Source of the DNA: DATJHM01 sp035493895
Lineage (GTDB): Bacteria; Chloroflexota; Ktedonobacteria; Ktedonobacterales; Ktedonobacteraceae
Assembly: GCA_035493895.1 (NCBI GenBank)
Contig: DATJHM010000117.1
Span: forward strand, 1 to 30,434
Length of the DNA stretch: 30,434 nucleotides
Direction: 5' to 3'
The notes under the pieces are model-generated. The model was not told the DNA's origin and did no database searches. It saw only the letters and a program-made list of their open reading frames with translations. The position numbers were made by a program, and so were the translations under genes. Each line of letters opens with the position of its first letter. The stretch's first letter is position 1. Of the stretch, positions 7,435-14,836 are shown piece after piece.

Positions 7435-8427
7435 TTATTCATGTTCTCCACCGTGCGCAGGGGCCATCTCGAGCTGGCAATATAATAAATCTTTGCTACA
7501 GCAAGTTTCTGGATGGGCAACGCATTCAAATTGAATAGTTGTGTGCAGAATATGATAACTCTCATTGAGCATGCGCGTCAATTGCTGTAAGATCACAGCG
7601 CTATCACTCGTTGGCAAATTCTCAATCAACACATGTGCGGAGAGCGCATTCATGCCATTGGCAATACACCAGACATGCAGATCATGCACCGCCTGAACAC
7701 CTTCGATCTGCCCCATATCTTCGGCCAGCTGTGCGACCGCAATCGTGCGCGGAGCAGCCTCGAGCAGAATATCCACCGTCTCATGCAGAATACGCCAGGC
7801 TCCCAGCGCCACCAGCAACGCGATACCAATGGACAGGATCGGATCGACGATCTGCCAGCCAGTAATCAGGATCAACACGCCAGCGATAATCACGCCAACG
7901 GAGGCCATCACATCGCCCAGAACGTGCAGTGAGGCCGCACGCACATTCAGATTGTGCGCGTCGCCGCGTAAGGCAAAGGCGATAAACAGATTGACGCAGA
8001 CGGCCAATGCCGCGGCCACGAACATGATCCAGGGATCAACGGGCTCCGGATGCTGGATGCGCTGAACCGCCTCCCAGCAGATGACGACGACGATAACGAT
8101 GAGCGTGAAGGCATTGAGGAGTGCCGCCAGAATGCCAACCCGGTGGTAGCCAAACGTTTTGCGCTCATTTGCTGGCCGTTCCGCTTGCGCAGCCGCAAAC
8201 CAGGCCAGACCAAGCGCGAACAGATCGGTCACAATATGGCCTGCATCGGTAAGTAAGGCCAGGGAGTTTGCCAGCAAGCCGCCGATCACGCTCGCGACCA
8301 GGATAATGGTGGTGAGGGCAAACGCAACGCGCAACTTTTCTTTTGCCATACCGTGACTATGGTCATGCCCCTGGTGTCCCAGACTGATGCCGTGGCTATG
8401 ACCATGCTCCTCGTGTCCCAGGCTCAT
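7435..8427 (-). CDS. Cation diffusion facilitator metal exporter (CzcD/ZitB type)
   Basis: 330 aa. The His-rich N-terminus has two near-identical 13-residue repeats (SLGHEEHGHSHGI and SLGHQGHDHSHGM). Six membrane helices and a C-terminal cytoplasmic metal-binding domain (QLAEDMGQIEGVQAVHDLHV onward) follow. Transport-site motifs are LLTDAGHIVTD in helix 2 and SLHVLGDVMASVG in helix 5, matching the Asp/His quartets of zinc/cobalt/cadmium CDF antiporters. A Cys pair (CC) lies near the C-terminus. The start ATG has GGAGG 6 nt upstream and overlaps the ArsR stop codon by 4 nt (ATGA), implying translational coupling to its probable metal sensor. Confidence 0.93.
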   Translation of the reverse strand: MSLGHEEHGHSHGISLGHQGHDHSHGMAKEKLRVAFALTTIILVASVIGGLLANSLALLTDAGHIVTDLFALGLAWFAAAQAERPANERKTFGYHRVGILAALLNAFTLIVIVVVICWEAVQRIQHPEPVDPWIMFVAAALAVCVNLFIAFALRGDAHNLNVRAASLHVLGDVMASVGVIIAGVLILITGWQIVDPILSIGIALLVALGAWRILHETVDILLEAAPRTIAVAQLAEDMGQIEGVQAVHDLHVWCIANGMNALSAHVLIENLPTSDSAVILQQLTRMLNESYHILHTTIQFECVAHPETCCSKDLLYCQLEMAPAHGGEHE

Positions 8428-8852
8428 ATGACGCCTCCTGCTCTCTGTTGAGCTGTGCCTGCTCTCTCCTCATTGAGGTGAAGCATCGTGGTGAGCAATA
8501 CCTGGCGAATATGTCTATCCACCAGACGGTAATAGACAACACGGCCTGCTTTCCGCATCGTCACCACATGCATCGTGCGCAAGATGCGCAACTGATGAGA
8601 GATCGTGGTATCATCACGATTCAAGCTCTGCGCGATATCGCACACACAGAGTTCGCCCGTGGGAGCATTGAGGAGGGCATGCACAACTTGCAAGCGGGTG
8701 GGGTCACTCAAAACTGCAAAGAACGAGGCGATGCGCGCGGCCTCTTCTGTCGAGAGAAGTGTACGACGAACCTCCAGCACATGTTCGGCATGGATGGCAC
8801 GCTCCTGACACACTTCATCCTCTGTAATAGGACTACTTGTTTGTGATATCAT
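8424..8852 (-). CDS. ArsR/SmtB-family metal-sensing repressor
   Basis: About 142 aa from the ATG at 8852; a GTG ten codons upstream (8882) is possible and neither has a strong ribosome site. The winged helix runs SFFAVLSDPTRLQVVHALL to HQLRILRTMHVV. Both known types of metal site are present: ELCVCDIA has the CxC of the alpha-3N site (C69, C71), as in CadC. DRHIRQVLLTTMLHLNEE has Asp, His (+2), His (+13) and Glu (+16), the exact spacing of the SmtB/CzrA alpha-5 zinc site. Apo-repressor would block the operon and metal binding would release it. The stop codon overlaps the exporter start (ATGA). A CTGCAT/ATGCAG inverted repeat lies just upstream. Confidence 0.92.
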   Translation of the reverse strand: MISQTSSPITEDEVCQERAIHAEHVLEVRRTLLSTEEAARIASFFAVLSDPTRLQVVHALLNAPTGELCVCDIAQSLNRDDTTISHQLRILRTMHVVTMRKAGRVVYYRLVDRHIRQVLLTTMLHLNEERAGTAQQRAGGVI

Positions 8853-8896
8853 TTGCCGACTATAACGCTTTCTTGTGAACACATTCTAAAGAACAC

Positions 8897-8912
8897 CTGC
8901 ATAACCATGCAG
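8897..8912. promoter_or_regulatory. Candidate operator of the ArsR-type repressor
   Basis: CTGCAT (8897-8902) and ATGCAG (8907-8912) form a perfect inverted repeat with a 4-nt centre. On the minus strand a TAGAAT -10-like box follows (8883-8888) and the repeat covers the -35 position, the usual place for ArsR-family operators. Assignment is by position and symmetry only. Confidence 0.4.
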
Positions 8913-9016
8913 CTATTACTTAAATCATATCACATACGCGCCGTTTTTTCAATTGGCTTGAGGTGGGCAGAGATAAACAGTGTCTTTGCGGAAAACAGGC
9001 GAGTTTTTCCCTCCCC

Positions 9017-9046
9017 TTGCAGATCACAGGCAGAAGATGTTACACT
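9017..9046 (+). promoter_or_regulatory. Promoter of the sensor kinase (possibly leaderless)
   Basis: TTGCAG (9017-9022), an 18-nt spacer and TACACT (9041-9046). The start codon GTG at 9052 lies 6 nt after the -10, where transcription would begin, and no Shine-Dalgarno sequence is present. Together this suggests a leaderless mRNA. Confidence 0.45.
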
Positions 9047-9051
9047 AGGGC

Positions 9052-11121
9052 GTGTCCACATCTTCTCAGCTCGAAAACACAGCCAGAACCTGGTGGCAGC
9101 AATGGCAGCCACGCTTGCTTCTGCTTTACTTAATTGTTGCCGTCCTGTTACTGACAATGAGCATTGCAGGCCACTTTCGTCTGTTGCAAGATGTCGGGAA
9201 GCCCTTTGGCGGCTTTTTTTGGGCTGTTGATGCAGATCAAGATGCGGTAGTCGTGGTCTCTACACCTGCCCAACTCCCCGCTTTTGCGCTCAAAACGCAA
9301 TCAATCACCAGCAGCGTACACATCACCGCGATAAACGGCAAACCCGTTCTTGCGCATATCGCAACTGTTTATCAGCAGGCGCATGCAGGCGAGCTGATCA
9401 CCTATACAGTGAGAGATAATAGCGGGGGCAGCAGCAGCATCACCTGGGGGGTGTCGCTTTTTACGCTCGATATGTGGTGGCAAGATTACGGACTCGCCTC
9501 GCTTGCGGGATTGATCTGGCTGATCGTCGGGGCCTTTCTCGTCTACAAAGCGACGGAATGGAGCGGCGCGGTCGAGGGGATCACGCTCCTCCCGCCTGCG
9601 ATACTGCTGCTGCTCTACAGCCAGTGGGGCAATGTGCAGCAGCTCTTTTATCCGAGTGCGATCGTACAACTGATCTGGATACCAGCATTTGCGCTGCTTG
9701 GCGCGGCCTTTATTCATCTGAGCCTGACCTACCATCCCCTCTCTCTCGATAAATCGACCAGACCGAATATCGTCGTCGATCTCTTCCCCTATCTCCCCCT
9801 GCTGGCACTCCTGACGTATGAATGGGGAACTTTCTTGCTACTCGGGCACGTGCCTATGCGGATTAACCTGAGCGTCAGTCTTGGCTATACGGTCATTGGT
9901 GGCCTGATCAGTTTTTGCATTGGCATCAATACCTTCTTGCGCCTGGGAATTGTCTTTCCCCCGGGTCGTTCCCAGAAGCGCGTCAGTCAGGCCACAACAA
10001 TTCCGTTGCGGACCCGTCACCGTGTCGGCGATCTGCTCACGCTCTGGATCGGGGGCGTTGGGCTGGGCATCGGGCTGGGCGTGCTCCCGATCCTGCTCAC
10101 CGGACAACCCTTGCTGCCCCTCTCGACGTTCTTTATAGTAGTGGGGATCTATCCGCTGATTCTGCTCTATGCGATTCGCTCGCTGCGTCTGCTGGATCAC
10201 CTCCAGCTCACGCTGGATCAGCGCGAGATCGCTCTTCAGGAACAACGTCGCATAGGTGAAGAGCTGATGCAGACAAATCAGGAGTTACAGCAAGCGACTT
10301 CGCTCCTGCTCCATGCCGACGCGCATTTGCGCTCTTTGCTTTCGCAGCGCATCCACGATCAGCCCCGGCAGCAGGCGCTTCGTATACGCTCATTGCTGGC
10401 GCACTGGCAACATAAGCTGCGCATCGAGGCTGAACGCGATCCCGAAAACAAAGTGAGCGTACAGCCGCTGATCGAGGTGCTGGGCAAGGTACGCAAGGTA
10501 AGCGAGGAACTCGAGGGCGATCTGCGCGGGCTCCAATTGCTCGTCGAGGATGTCTATCAACGTCGCAGCCTGGGGCTGAAATTGCATCTCGAGAAGTTGC
10601 TGCTGGAGGATCTGCCGGGTCTGCATCCGGAGTCGCCGCTGAAAGTGCGAGCCGATCTCTGGGCACTCGACGCGTTGAGTTCCGAGCTGGAGCAGACGGA
10701 AGAGGGGGCAAAGATCGCCGAGGCCATCGCCTATACGATCACGCAGGCGCTACTCAATATTTACAATCATGCGGGCGCGACGACGGCGCAGGTACGCACC
10801 CGGCAAACACACGACATGCTGGAGATTGAGATTCGGGATGATGGGCGCGGCTTTGATCCCGAGCATATTCCCTTAGAAAAAACGAGCCTCTTTAAAGCGC
10901 AACTCAAAGCTCGCGAAGCGGGTGGTACGCTCCATATCTCCTCAGTGCCGCGCCCACAAGCACAGCACGGCACGCTGATACAGCTGAGCATTCCACTGCA
11001 AGCAATCGAGAAGAGCCTGACATTGCCGCCTCCGCACACGGAAGCACCACGACAGCCCGCTCCTGGCATAAGATTGAGGGATGAACCCCATCCCTCATCC
11101 CCGCTCCCACCATTTCCGTAG
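9052..11121 (+). CDS. Membrane sensor histidine kinase
   Basis: 689 aa. One N-terminal membrane helix (about 20-40), then an extracytoplasmic part with a PDZ-like stretch (SSVHITAINGKPVLAHIATV). Next come about seven membrane helices (roughly 145-375), a coiled coil (about 380-430), a HisKA_3-like segment and a HATPase domain. The likely phospho-acceptor is H435 in SQRIHDQPRQQ. The ATP-binding N-box ALLNIYNHAGAT and G-box DDGRGFD are present. The last ~40 residues are Pro-rich and run into a repeat whose TAG is the stop codon. DNA for the tail also holds a 9-bp hairpin (11075-11097). The probable partner is the convergent response regulator 567 nt downstream. The signal sensed is unknown. Confidence 0.85.
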   Translation: MSTSSQLENTARTWWQQWQPRLLLLYLIVAVLLLTMSIAGHFRLLQDVGKPFGGFFWAVDADQDAVVVVSTPAQLPAFALKTQSITSSVHITAINGKPVLAHIATVYQQAHAGELITYTVRDNSGGSSSITWGVSLFTLDMWWQDYGLASLAGLIWLIVGAFLVYKATEWSGAVEGITLLPPAILLLLYSQWGNVQQLFYPSAIVQLIWIPAFALLGAAFIHLSLTYHPLSLDKSTRPNIVVDLFPYLPLLALLTYEWGTFLLLGHVPMRINLSVSLGYTVIGGLISFCIGINTFLRLGIVFPPGRSQKRVSQATTIPLRTRHRVGDLLTLWIGGVGLGIGLGVLPILLTGQPLLPLSTFFIVVGIYPLILLYAIRSLRLLDHLQLTLDQREIALQEQRRIGEELMQTNQELQQATSLLLHADAHLRSLLSQRIHDQPRQQALRIRSLLAHWQHKLRIEAERDPENKVSVQPLIEVLGKVRKVSEELEGDLRGLQLLVEDVYQRRSLGLKLHLEKLLLEDLPGLHPESPLKVRADLWALDALSSELEQTEEGAKIAEAIAYTITQALLNIYNHAGATTAQVRTRQTHDMLEIEIRDDGRGFDPEHIPLEKTSLFKAQLKAREAGGTLHISSVPRPQAQHGTLIQLSIPLQAIEKSLTLPPPHTEAPRQPAPGIRLRDEPHPSSPLPPFP

Positions 11122-11692
11122 AGTCGCCGCTTGTCTGCAATGTCACGGAAATAAGGAAATCCCACATCATTTCTGTCGTGGTCTGCCAAACATCATGGCG
11201 TCTCTTTCACCGCGCTCACCTGGACCAGTAGTAGGGGCGTGGTGCAGCGAGAGCGGAACTGCGCCCCCGTCCCCCACCGGCCATCTCACCCTCGCACACG
11301 CTCGAGAAGCACAGAGGAGGGCGAAATGGCCGGTGGGGGCGGTCAAAAAGGATGCCATGACGTTTGGCAGATCAGGAGAATCCGCGATTCTCCTTATTTC
11401 CATGACATTGCCGCTTGTCTGCGACCGGGGCGGGCACCTCTCACCTCGTCGTCGCCCCGGTCGCAGACAAGCGGCAACTTCTGGCAAGAGACGACTCATT
11501 TGAACGGCAAGGAGCGGATTTCCGGCCGCATATTGGCTGTAACGCCAGTATGCTGCGGGAGAAATCGGCATTTCTATCTGGAAGGGCACAAGGTCTGACG
11601 AGAGAAATCCTGGGATTTACAAAAGAACGCATTCCCCTTCCTGGTTCCATTCTTCTCATCTGCGTGATATTGCAATAAAACCTCGCCTCTAC
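11118..11692. repeat. Repeat block between convergent kinase and regulator
   Basis: The whole gap is repeat-derived. The left end (11118 rightwards) reads GTAGAGTCGCCGCTTGTCTG followed by CAATGTCACGG. The right end, read on the minus strand from 11692, is GTAGAGGCGAGGTTTTATTG then CAATATCACGC, a diverged copy of the same module. TAG of each copy is the stop codon of the flanking gene. Inside are a large imperfect inverted repeat (11119-11425) and a perfect 25-bp hairpin (11408-11432/11453-11477). No coding sequence with a ribosome site is supported. Confidence 0.9.
11408..11477. repeat. Perfect 25-bp hairpin with GCTTGTCTGC module arms
   Basis: The arms 11408-11432 and 11453-11477 are exact complements around a 20-nt loop, and each arm contains CCGCTTGTCTGCGACCGGGG or its complement. 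It probably arose from two head-to-head copies of the repeat module, and could act as a bidirectional terminator for the convergent pair. Confidence 0.9.
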
Positions 11693-12459
11693 GGGACCTT
11701 CTCCTGGCGCAGCCCCGCGTAGGCCTCGTAGGCGTGGGCCAGCAAGACACGCCGCCCGGGATCGCTGGGAGCGCCATCGATGGCAAAGAAGGTATAGAGC
11801 TCGCTCACCAGATTCTCCAGCGGGCCAATATTTGGTCCGCCTTTGGGATTTAAAAATCCCATGCGCACAGCGATATCGTCATTGCTGAGACCTCTGGCAA
11901 TGAATGAGGCGCACTCTTCCTGGCGAGGTGTGAGGCGCTGGCCCCGGAGACGACGCAGCAGATGGCTGAGCACTTCTGGATCGATGAAGATCTCATTGTG
12001 ATACACCACAGTTGAGGCGATGTGTTCGAGGTACGATGGCTCCATGTTATTGAAAAGAGCGTAACCATGCAGGCCCGAGGTGCGGCCTGGACGTTTTATG
12101 GCATTGCGCGGCGTCCCTCGGCGCGTGTATTCATGACGAAATACCTCCGCTGCCAGCGTCCAACTTGGGTCCTGCGTATAGATCACGACACGCAGGCCGG
12201 GAGCCATTTCCAGCAAGGCACGTCCTAATTCTACGCCATTGCCATTCCCCAGGCGCAGATCAGAGAGAACCAACCAGCCCGAGAGAGCCGTTTTGGGCGG
12301 CTGATCCTTCAATAATTCCTCAACCGTCTTTACCGCTTCACGCACATCACCGGCCTGAGCAGTAAGCGAGAGTAGTGAGGTTTCTTCAACGAATTCACAT
12401 ACTCCCCGACGCTTGATAGGGGTATCATCAACCACAATCACAGGAATCTGCATACTCAT
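11689..12459 (-). CDS. Response regulator with LuxR/NarL-like output
   Basis: 256 aa from the ATG at 12459; six residues further in, MQIPV is an alternative start, and the longer TTG frame is unlikely. The receiver domain has the acidic pair VVDD (D11/D12), the phospho-acceptor D67 in VLSDLRLGNGNG, T95 in VIYTQD and K122 in NAIKRPG. The C-terminal output contains a LuxR-type helix-turn-helix start, LTPRQEECASFIARGLSNDD. After this the DNA-contact helix region (VRMGFLNPKGGPNIGPLENL) is longer than in NarL, so this is a variant. The stop codon TAG is the first triplet of the repeat module. It lies convergent to the sensor kinase, its likely partner. Confidence 0.82.
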   Translation of the reverse strand: MSMQIPVIVVDDTPIKRRGVCEFVEETSLLSLTAQAGDVREAVKTVEELLKDQPPKTALSGWLVLSDLRLGNGNGVELGRALLEMAPGLRVVIYTQDPSWTLAAEVFRHEYTRRGTPRNAIKRPGRTSGLHGYALFNNMEPSYLEHIASTVVYHNEIFIDPEVLSHLLRRLRGQRLTPRQEECASFIARGLSNDDIAVRMGFLNPKGGPNIGPLENLVSELYTFFAIDGAPSDPGRRVLLAHAYEAYAGLRQEKVP

Positions 12460-12562
12460 GACACTTTCAATGATACAGTTGTGCGTCAATTTACGCAAAT
12501 TTTGTAGCTTCTCTTACTTAGTATACCCACAAGTTGGTTAACAATTTTCGTCGAACGGCCCT

Positions 12563-12586
12563 GGCGCAGACAAGCGGCGACTCTAC
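12563..12586 (-). repeat. Single GTAGAG...GCTTGTCTGC module
   Basis: On the minus strand it reads GTAGAGTCGCCGCTTGTCTG then CGCC. It starts 17 nt after the ROK gene's stop codon and is oriented along that gene, like the other copies. It also lies 104 nt upstream of the response regulator start. Confidence 0.85.
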
Positions 12587-12602
12587 AAGATGTGGGGCAT
12601 GT

Positions 12603-13592
12603 TCAATGCGCGTGGCTATATGAATATCTATCCTGTGCCAGGGCCGCACCGATCAGCGCGGCATCTCTGCCCAGGCAGGCAGATACGAGCTCGACGGGAT
12701 TTCCTGTGCCATGCTGAGTACTGAGCACATTGCGCACTATGGTAAGCAAGAGCGCGTTATCTCCTACGACCTCGCCGCCCAGGATCAGCACGTCGGGACG
12801 AAAGAGGGTGACATATTTGCTCAGGGCCATCCCCAGCCAGCGTCCCAGCTCGCCGTAGATTTGCAGGGCCACGCTATCGCCCCGTTCGGCCTCCTCAGCC
12901 AATAATTGAGGACTGAAATATTCGTGATTCTGGAAACGCAGCGTCAGGCTCGTCTCGTCTCCTCGGCGTAGTGCGCGCTGCACCATACGCTGAAGGGCAT
13001 CGATAGAGACGAGCGAATTAATACAACCGCGCTTGCCGCAGCTACAGCGAGGTCCATTTGTCGACACAGGCAGATGACTGACATGGCCAATATATTGCAA
13101 TTGCTTCTGCTCCAACTGGCAATCACCCAGAAAAGCTGCTCCTACCACAGCATTGACCGTGAGGAAGAGCGGACGCTGAAAACCTCTGCCCGCGCCCAGG
13201 CGATGCTCGCCCAGCATAGCCGCATCAACATCGGCGGAGAGCGTCGTTGGCAACTGGTAGCGTGCTTCAAAAAAATCACAGAGGGGGAAGTTATTGAGAG
13301 AAGGCAAAAGTGGCACGAGCACAGGACGACGAGCAGACCTATCGAGAGAGCCTGGAATGCTCATCCCGATCCCGTTAATCGTAAGCTCTTCTGTTTGTGC
13401 GTATGTCAGGATTGTATCAACCGCACGCAGATACGCTTCCAGAGTTGCCAGCGCGGGCCGTCCACGCAGCGTTTTTGCCGTACAGCGTTGATGAACCCAT
13501 CCTTGCTTATCTATGAGCGCAACAGTGGCCTTTCCGCCCGTCATCTCCACACCGACCACCACGCTTTTCTCTTTCGCGATGTGAACCGACAC
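12603..13592 (-). CDS. ROK-family protein (sugar kinase or kinase-like regulator)
   Basis: 329 aa from a GTG with AGAGG 7 nt upstream. It has the ROK fold: N-terminal VVGVEMTGGKATVALID at the phosphate-1 loop, SADVDAAMLGEHRLGAG at the catalytic region, and the zinc-type motif GPRCSCGKRGC. There is no N-terminal winged helix, as in glucokinase-like ROK enzymes. Several usual signatures are altered: DxGGT is EMTGGK, the Asn-Asp pair is Ala-Asp (catalytic Asp kept), and the Glu after GC is Asn. It could be an active but atypical sugar kinase or a sugar-binding non-enzyme. It has its own strong promoter covered by an inverted repeat. Confidence 0.8.
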   Translation of the reverse strand: MSVHIAKEKSVVVGVEMTGGKATVALIDKQGWVHQRCTAKTLRGRPALATLEAYLRAVDTILTYAQTEELTINGIGMSIPGSLDRSARRPVLVPLLPSLNNFPLCDFFEARYQLPTTLSADVDAAMLGEHRLGAGRGFQRPLFLTVNAVVGAAFLGDCQLEQKQLQYIGHVSHLPVSTNGPRCSCGKRGCINSLVSIDALQRMVQRALRRGDETSLTLRFQNHEYFSPQLLAEEAERGDSVALQIYGELGRWLGMALSKYVTLFRPDVLILGGEVVGDNALLLTIVRNVLSTQHGTGNPVELVSACLGRDAALIGAALAQDRYSYSHAH

Positions 13593-13603
13593 CTACGCCT
13601 CTC

Positions 13604-13626
13604 TGTTCTAGCATTTATCTAGAACA
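13604..13626. promoter_or_regulatory. 8-7-8 palindrome TGTTCTAG/CTAGAACA before ROK gene
   Basis: The perfect arms 13604-13611 and 13619-13626 lie 12 nt upstream of the ROK start codon, in its leader. They share a GAACA half-site with the inverted repeat on the promoter (13705-13736). The centres are about 105 bp apart, close to ten helical turns. Confidence 0.5.
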
Positions 13627-13691
13627 TCCGTTCCTGGTGTAACGGGTCTGTAGCAATAGATATGAGACAATCACAGGTATGATGCAATAAT

Positions 13692-13721
13692 AGTATAGCT
13701 GTGATCAGGAACATTTGTCAA
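13692..13721 (-). promoter_or_regulatory. Strong sigma-70-type promoter of the ROK gene
   Basis: On the minus strand TTGACA (13716-13721), an 18-nt spacer and TATACT (13692-13697). Transcription would start near 13685, leaving a leader of about 93 nt. Confidence 0.7.
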
Positions 13722-13736
13722 GAATATATGTTCTGA
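13705..13736. promoter_or_regulatory. Operator-like inverted repeat over the ROK -35 box
   Basis: TCAGGAACAT (13705-13714) mirrors ATGTTCTGA (13728-13736) with one unpaired G. It straddles TTGACA, the position expected of a repressor site. Confidence 0.5.
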
Positions 13737-13776
13737 AAATGTGTACTAATGTCTATTTGAGGTGCGAGAGGAATGC

Positions 13777-13805
13777 TTGACCTTCCCACAAATGTGCTCT
13801 ATGGT
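13777..13805 (+). promoter_or_regulatory. Candidate promoter for the CxxxxC/HH protein operon
   Basis: TTGACC (13777-13782), a 17-nt spacer and TATGGT (13800-13805); a TATAGT lies 5 nt further on. It drives the pair of genes at 13893 and 14435. Confidence 0.45.
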
Positions 13806-13892
13806 ATAGTATGGGGAAACAAGTATTCCTTGCAACACAATCTCTTTTTTTCTCGCGGATACTTTTTGTAGAGCTGGAAAGGCAGAAATAGC

Positions 13893-14420
13893 ATGTCTGG
13901 AACATCGCATTCCGAACATGAGCAGAACCAACAGCGGACAAAATCACCAATTCTCGGACAGGGGCACGGATTGAGCGATCAGGAGGGTCAGATGATCCAG
14001 CAGATGATTCGCGAAGAGTCCGGCACGCGCCGTAATTTAACGATTCCGCAAGAGGATCTTGCTCCAGAGGCCACCACACGCTTATCTCCCGAGGCCGCCC
14101 GCGTCATCAACGCGAGCCGCGTGCGCGATGTACTTCAACTGTTCAACCGCGACTACCTGTATGGGCAGGGTCGTTTTGATGAGTATAAGGATGGCTTCCT
14201 GCTGAAATGGGGAGATGGCTATTCGCGCAAACATATCTGGATGACCGTTGAGAATGGCAACCTGATCTTTGAGACCAGCCATTTCAAAAAATGCGACAAA
14301 CCCTACTGTACTGGCACGCACCATGTGCTCACGCCTGACCTCTATACCAACTGGGACATTATCAATCAGGAGTTGGGAGATCGCTTCCGCAGACCGGTAT
14401 ATGAGCGCTCAGAAGATTAA
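13893..14420 (+). CDS. Hypothetical protein with CxxxxC-xxx-HH motif
   Basis: 175 aa, no signal peptide or membrane segment. Residues 1-65 are polar and look disordered. A compact region follows (about 70-170) with RVRDVLQLFNRDYLYGQGRF and a WGDGYSRKHIWMTVENGNLI beta-like segment. It then has H130, C134, C139, H143 and H144 (HFKKCDKPYCTGTHH), which could bind a metal such as zinc. An AAAGG purine-rich site lies upstream of the ATG. The next gene, a receiver-like protein, begins 14 nt after its stop codon, so the two form an operon. The family was not recognised; a metal-binding role is inferred from the Cys/His cluster alone. Confidence 0.75.
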   Translation: MSGTSHSEHEQNQQRTKSPILGQGHGLSDQEGQMIQQMIREESGTRRNLTIPQEDLAPEATTRLSPEAARVINASRVRDVLQLFNRDYLYGQGRFDEYKDGFLLKWGDGYSRKHIWMTVENGNLIFETSHFKKCDKPYCTGTHHVLTPDLYTNWDIINQELGDRFRRPVYERSED

Positions 14421-14434
14421 TGGATAAATAGAGC

Positions 14435-14836
14435 ATGACAACAACGATTCTTGCGCTGGAGAAGGATCTCTTCTTCGCCGTGAAAATACGCGATACCCTG
14501 CGCCATCACGACATGGACGCGATCACCTTGCGCTCCGTCAGCGCGTTCGAGCAGCGTCTGACCGCCACCACTGGCGAGCGAGCGGCGCTGGCAATTGTGA
14601 ATATCGCGACCGAGGGCGTCGATTGGGAGAGCGCGATCCGGCTGGCACGTCAGCATGGATTACCGGTCCTGGCGTTTGGTTCCCATATGGACCTGGAGGC
14701 GCGAGCGCGTGCCCTGCAAGCGGGCGCGCTGAAGGTCGTCGCCAATTCCAAGTTCAGCAGCGATATGCCAGGACTGGTGCAGCGTATGCTCACAGCACCA
14801 GATCGAAATGACGAAGACAGAGAAGAGGCGGAATAG
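14435..14836 (+). CDS. Receiver-like protein lacking the phospho-acceptor Asp
   Basis: 133 aa with the length and secondary-structure order of a CheY-type receiver: TTILALEKDLFFAVKIRDTL at strand 1/helix 1, ALAIVNIATEG at strand 3, GLPVLAFGSHMD at strand 4 and AGALKVVANSKF at strand 5. The phospho-acceptor position is Asn (N56) and the N-terminal acidic pair is reduced (EKD). S83 and K106 remain near the Thr/Ser and Lys positions. This looks like a pseudo-receiver that works by protein contact. The acidic tail ends at the TAG that begins a repeat module. It is co-directional with and 14 nt from the CxxxxC/HH protein, so the two may act together. Confidence 0.7.
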   Translation: MTTTILALEKDLFFAVKIRDTLRHHDMDAITLRSVSAFEQRLTATTGERAALAIVNIATEGVDWESAIRLARQHGLPVLAFGSHMDLEARARALQAGALKVVANSKFSSDMPGLVQRMLTAPDRNDEDREEAE

